Shown piece after piece: positions 60,832 to 64,000 of a stretch of DNA of 64,000 nucleotides (positions within the stretch are counted from its first letter, which is position 1; every line of letters starts with the position of its first letter). The notes beneath the pieces are model-generated. The model was not told the DNA's origin. It worked only from the letters and a program-made list of their open reading frames with translations, and made no database searches. This stretch comes from Sutterella sp. (GTDB taxonomy: Bacteria > Pseudomonadota > Gammaproteobacteria > Burkholderiales > Burkholderiaceae_F). The position numbers and the translations under genes are program-made. Where the stretch lies: the NCBI GenBank assembly GCA_020025955.1, contig JAHHRF010000003.1:1-64000 (forward strand), in the 5' to 3' direction.

Positions 60832-61713
60832 TTAGGACTCGGACGACGTCTCCGTCGTCTTTAAATTGGGCGAGCCTTTCGTACAAAGCCCCGTTTCACG
60901 GGCAGTTTGATGGTTACAAGTGCTGGGATCTAACCCAAGGGAACGCAGTTTACGATAAAGGTGCGTACGTTCCAATTGCGATTGACGAGCTAATTCAATC
61001 ACCGACCCATCTTTTTGGGTCAAGGTGAGGGCCAAGTAAGCGCGTTCCATGTCATCACGGAACTCACGATAGGGCTTGTTGAAGTCGATCGTCAGGTTTA
61101 AGGACTTGATTTCAAAGACGGGAAGCGCTGCCGTCGGATCTTCCGTGATGTCATAGCCATCCAGGTAGATCATGCACGGGTTTTCTTCGTAGGGCTTCGA
61201 GATGCGGAAGTGGCAGTGGCTATTGCCCCCGACCGTGACCGCATGCGCCGGACGATGAACGGGGGTGGGATTGCCTTCGTTCATGCGGGCCGTGAGCTTA
61301 GCGGCATTATTTTTCGCCACCTCAGAGAGCGGATCATCCGAGTTGTAGTCCCAGGACTTAATGGCGGCCGCACACGTCTCTAAGAGCTTCTTGAGCGCAA
61401 TGGGCTTTTCCAAATAGTCCACCGCCCCAAAGCGGGTGGCTTCAATGGCGGTTTGAATCGTGCCATGCCCACTCATCATGATGACGGGGCAGTAGAGTGC
61501 CTTTTGTGCACACAGCTCTTTGAGGAGCGTCACACCATCGGTATCGGGCATCCAGATGTCCAAAAGAATCAAGTCCACGCGTTCGCGATTCAGGACCTGA
61601 CGACACTGAGTAGCATCCTCCGCGGTGACAACAGCATAGCCGTCGTCTTCCAGAATTTCTGAAAGCAGACTGCGAATGCCTAACTCATCATCAACGACTA
61701 AAACCTTTTTCAT
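60832..61713 (-). CDS. NtrX-like response regulator without AAA+ domain
   Basis: Transcription regulator of the NtrY-NtrX type, 293 residues. The receiver (1-120) has Asp 8/9, phospho-acceptor Asp 52, Ser 81 and Lys 103. NtrX usually continues with a sigma-54 ATPase; here residues 120-215 have no Walker A/GAFTGA and are mostly polar. The end (about 220-275) carries a Fis-type helix-turn-helix, LARQSQLERTHLYRKLRSLGL. It could therefore bind DNA but not remodel sigma-54 polymerase itself. It is coupled with ntrY (18 bases) and next to trkA/trkH. Confidence 0.85.
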   Translation of the reverse strand: MKKVLVVDDELGIRSLLSEILEDDGYAVVTAEDATQCRQVLNRERVDLILLDIWMPDTDGVTLLKELCAQKALYCPVIMMSGHGTIQTAIEATRFGAVDYLEKPIALKKLLETCAAAIKSWDYNSDDPLSEVAKNNAAKLTARMNEGNPTPVHRPAHAVTVGGNSHCHFRISKPYEENPCMIYLDGYDITEDPTAALPVFEIKSLNLTIDFNKPYREFRDDMERAYLALTLTQKDGSVIELARQSQLERTHLYRKLRSLGLDPSTCNHQTARETGLCTKGSPNLKTTETSSES

Positions 61714-61731
61714 AATGCACTCTAGTTGGTG

Positions 61732-63966
61732 TTATTTTACGGCTCGAAAGAGCATGGTCACCGAGGCGCCCACAACGTGCTGATCTGACTCATCCGTCAG
61801 ATTGCCGAGACGAATGGTCGCTTCGTGCTCATCGAGAATTTTTTTAACCATCGGTAAACCGAGCCCCGACCCTGTCGGTTTGGTCGTGACATAAGGTTCA
61901 AAGGCAGAGGCCAGAACCGCTTTATCAAAGCCCGGACCGTTGTCCGTCAGAGAAAGTTTAACAGCGGTTGCTGTATTCGGGGCATTAATCCCGCCAACTA
62001 CTTGTGTTTCAATCCGAATGCGTACGGCTTGAAGATCGTCCGAGGCTTCAATACTGTTACTAATCAGATTGTGAAGCACTTGGCGAAGTTGGGCAATGTC
62101 CCCAAGGATAGGGGGCAAGGGGGATTCTAATGCTAAATCGATGGCGATCCCGCCCTCATGATAGAGGGCAACCGTGGATCGTATAAAGTCATTTAAATCG
62201 ATTGGCGCTAATTTCGCCTCTGGTAATTTCGCGTATTCGCGGAAATCATTCACCATTTGCGTGAGCGCGTCGACTTGTAAAGTAATCGTAGAAATGGTTC
62301 GCGTCAACAGGGCTTGGTCCTGTTCGGTGGCCAATTTTCCATCCAATTTCCACGCAAGGCGCTCTGCCGCTAGGCGAATCGGCGTCAGGGGATTTTTAAT
62401 TTCATGCGCTAAACGACGGGCTACTTCGCCCCAAGCGGTCACGCGCTGCGCACGAATCAACTGCGTGAGGTCATCAAAGACGATGACGACAGCCATTTCA
62501 TTTTCAATGAGCATGGGGGTACCCTGAACGTATAAGGGCACGGTCACCGCCTCGTGACGCAGTTCAATTTCCTTTTTGAAGCTATCCGTTAAGTCATTGA
62601 ACCCACGCTGTTTATGCTCAATCATGTGAGCGAGCTCGGGTTCGAAATCCTTTAAGAGCGCCCCTTCCACCAAGGGGTGGGCGGACAAAATGCGCTGCGC
62701 CGCGGCGTTAAAACTCAAAATGACGCCGTCTTCATTTAAGACCATGACGCCAGAGGAGATGCTCGTCAAAATACGGGCCAAAAAGCGTTGGGCTTCTTGG
62801 GCACGAGCGCGTTGCGTCTGCAGCTTCCCGTTAGCGTCCTTAAGTTCTTCAATCATCGTGTTGAAGCTTCGGGTGAGCTCATTGATTTCGCTATTGCCGG
62901 AAAACTCACGAATGGGCTCAAAGTTCCCAGTGGCCACTTTACGCGTACCGCTCGCCAACTGAAGTACCGGCTCCGTGGTGCGCTTTGCAAAGCGAAGGGC
63001 GGCCATCATGCTCACAAAGATCGTTAAGAGCAAGGTCAAGCTCAGGGTGAGCTTATAGAGGTTCGTGAGCGAGGCACGGCTCAGCGTCATCTCTTGGTAC
63101 TCACGATAGCCGTCTAAGAGGCGAGAGGCGTTCGTGGCAATGCTCTGAGGCACCGGGCGAATAATCTGTAAGAAGAGACGCTGCGAGGCCTCTGAGTGGT
63201 TAATCGCCAAGCCCCCATCGAGTCGAAGGGGTGGCATTTTGGGCGTCGGAATGGCGACGATGACGCGCACGTTCATATCCGTCGTCTTCGTCCCGTTGGG
63301 GTCCGTTTTCTCTAACGTTTCGGTGTCGACCGAGCTATAAGACCCCGTGGTCGCGGCCGTCTGAATCTGTAAGTGCGTCGGGATGTTGGGGAGTAAAACG
63401 TGGAGTTTAGAGCCCGCTGACGCAATGGCTTGGCCGCCAGCCGTAAAGACGAGCGCCTCGAGGTCGCCCTTTTCTTCAATGAGGCGAGAGAGTTCTGAGA
63501 CCATCAACGAGGGCGGCGTATTGGAGAGGATCTTCGCAATGCGGTCCGCTTCCACTTCGGTGGAATTTTGCATGTTTTGCAAAACCCCACGCGTAATTGT
63601 GAGCCCAGAATCCAGGGCGCCTTCCACACGGGTATCGAACCACGAATCAATACTGCGACCCACGATTTCCGTGGAGAGTAAATAAATCGTCGTGGCCGGA
63701 ATTAATCCAATTAAGCCCGAGGCCACCGCTAAACGTAACGTCATGCGGGTGCCGTAGATGTTTTTGCGCAGGCGACGAATGAGACGCACCACGAGCGTTA
63801 AAACGACGAGCCCGAGCAAGGCCACCATCCCGACGTTAAGCATCAAGAGGATGGAGAAATACTGCTCAAAGATTTTGGAGTTGGCGCTATGAATGACCAC
63901 CCCAAAGATCCCAATAACGAGAAGGGTGACAATCACAACCAAGGTGTACCGAAGCCAACGTGACAT
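61732..63966 (-). CDS. ntrY: NtrY-type sensor histidine kinase
   Basis: Inner-membrane sensor kinase, 744 residues. Two to three N-terminal helices (to about 100) are followed by a periplasmic region, then one more helix near 310-330. HAMP lies near 335-385, PAS near 395-490 (LARILTSISSGVMVLNEDGVILSFN), the H-box is AHEIKNPLTPIRLAAERL near 520, and the ATPase domain ends with DNGPGF and GSGLGLPMVKKI. It forms a pair with the NtrX-like regulator and may sense redox or nitrogen state, as in related systems; the signal here is unknown. A purine-rich AAGGAAGAG site lies just upstream. Confidence 0.93.
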   Translation of the reverse strand: MSRWLRYTLVVIVTLLVIGIFGVVIHSANSKIFEQYFSILLMLNVGMVALLGLVVLTLVVRLIRRLRKNIYGTRMTLRLAVASGLIGLIPATTIYLLSTEIVGRSIDSWFDTRVEGALDSGLTITRGVLQNMQNSTEVEADRIAKILSNTPPSLMVSELSRLIEEKGDLEALVFTAGGQAIASAGSKLHVLLPNIPTHLQIQTAATTGSYSSVDTETLEKTDPNGTKTTDMNVRVIVAIPTPKMPPLRLDGGLAINHSEASQRLFLQIIRPVPQSIATNASRLLDGYREYQEMTLSRASLTNLYKLTLSLTLLLTIFVSMMAALRFAKRTTEPVLQLASGTRKVATGNFEPIREFSGNSEINELTRSFNTMIEELKDANGKLQTQRARAQEAQRFLARILTSISSGVMVLNEDGVILSFNAAAQRILSAHPLVEGALLKDFEPELAHMIEHKQRGFNDLTDSFKKEIELRHEAVTVPLYVQGTPMLIENEMAVVIVFDDLTQLIRAQRVTAWGEVARRLAHEIKNPLTPIRLAAERLAWKLDGKLATEQDQALLTRTISTITLQVDALTQMVNDFREYAKLPEAKLAPIDLNDFIRSTVALYHEGGIAIDLALESPLPPILGDIAQLRQVLHNLISNSIEASDDLQAVRIRIETQVVGGINAPNTATAVKLSLTDNGPGFDKAVLASAFEPYVTTKPTGSGLGLPMVKKILDEHEATIRLGNLTDESDQHVVGASVTMLFRAVK

Positions 63967-64000
63967 AGTCTCTTCCTTACGGGGCTTCGGTTATGGACGC

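Noticed and set aside
63977..64000. End of another minus-strand gene at the right edge
   Set aside because: One frame reads seven codons and then TAA, but this is too short to support a gene, although a gene upstream of ntrY is likely.
1..64000. Prophage, insertion sequences, CRISPR or genomic island
   Set aside because: No transposase, integrase, terminal repeats or spacer arrays were seen. Gene content is core throughout.

Overview
The window is a contiguous, gene-dense piece of a bacterial chromosome around dnaA. It looks like Betaproteobacteria, order Burkholderiales, and probably an anaerobic or microaerophilic gut lineage of the Sutterellaceae type. The evidence is the gene order (rpmH-rnpA-yidD-yidC next to dnaA-dnaN-gyrB without recF; birA-coaX-SPOR; mreBCD-mrdA-rodA-rlpA; trkH-trkA-ntrX-ntrY; a Tim44-like gene after ubiE), the family-level protein similarities, and a menA-type prenyltransferase that points to menaquinone. 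The family-level placement is inference. I saw no phage, insertion sequence, CRISPR array or rRNA operon; one tRNA gene is present.

Layout. 0-8.8 kb: 5' part of glmU, a sodium:solute symporter, a Tim44-like protein, ubiE, tRNA-Arg(CCG), priA, hemE, a YggU-type protein and a universal stress protein. 8.9-16 kb: a complete F-type ATP synthase operon (atpIBEFHAGDC, minus strand) with intercistronic hairpins beside atpE and atpC. 16-25.7 kb: parB, parA, marC, rsmG, mnmG, mnmE, then yidC, yidD, rnpA, rpmH, all minus strand. 25.66-26.26 kb: the dnaA/rpmH intergenic region with an inverted pair of DnaA boxes. 26.3-34.5 kb: dnaA, dnaN, gyrB, a cN-I type 5'-nucleotidase and a degenerate old-yellow-enzyme-like flavoprotein, all plus strand. 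34.48-35.23 kb: a 750-base non-coding region that looks like a replication origin: an AT-rich stretch, a DnaA-trio-like TAG repeat, and four perfect plus several near-perfect DnaA boxes. 35.2-41.3 kb: BON-domain lipoprotein, menA, ybeD, a catalytically dead PBP5-like protein, birA, coaX, SPOR protein, HIT protein and a small unknown. 41.3-49.2 kb: M20 peptidase, rlpA, rodA, mrdA, mreD, mreC, mreB (cell elongation). 49.5-56.4 kb: gatCAB, pyrE, xthA, an rsuA-type pseudouridine synthase and ampG. 56.5-64 kb: UPF0149 protein, DUF1840 protein, trkH, trkA, an AAA-less NtrX and NtrY.

How it fits together. The window joins chromosome replication and segregation (dnaA, dnaN, gyrB, parAB, priA, origin-like DNA), energy coupling (ATP synthase, quinone synthesis by menA and ubiE, haem by hemE), envelope growth (glmU, mre/rod cluster, rlpA, ampG, yidC/yidD) and translation quality (mnmE, mnmG, rsmG, gatCAB, rpmH, rnpA).

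Most worth a second look: the origin-like region 8 kb away from dnaA, with a DnaA-trio and an 11-bp tandem repeat; a PBP5 homologue at its usual locus that has lost its catalytic motifs; an FadH-like flavoenzyme beside the origin that lacks the iron-sulfur cysteines; DnaA-box-like sites in front of priA; and an NtrX response regulator without its sigma-54 ATPase domain.
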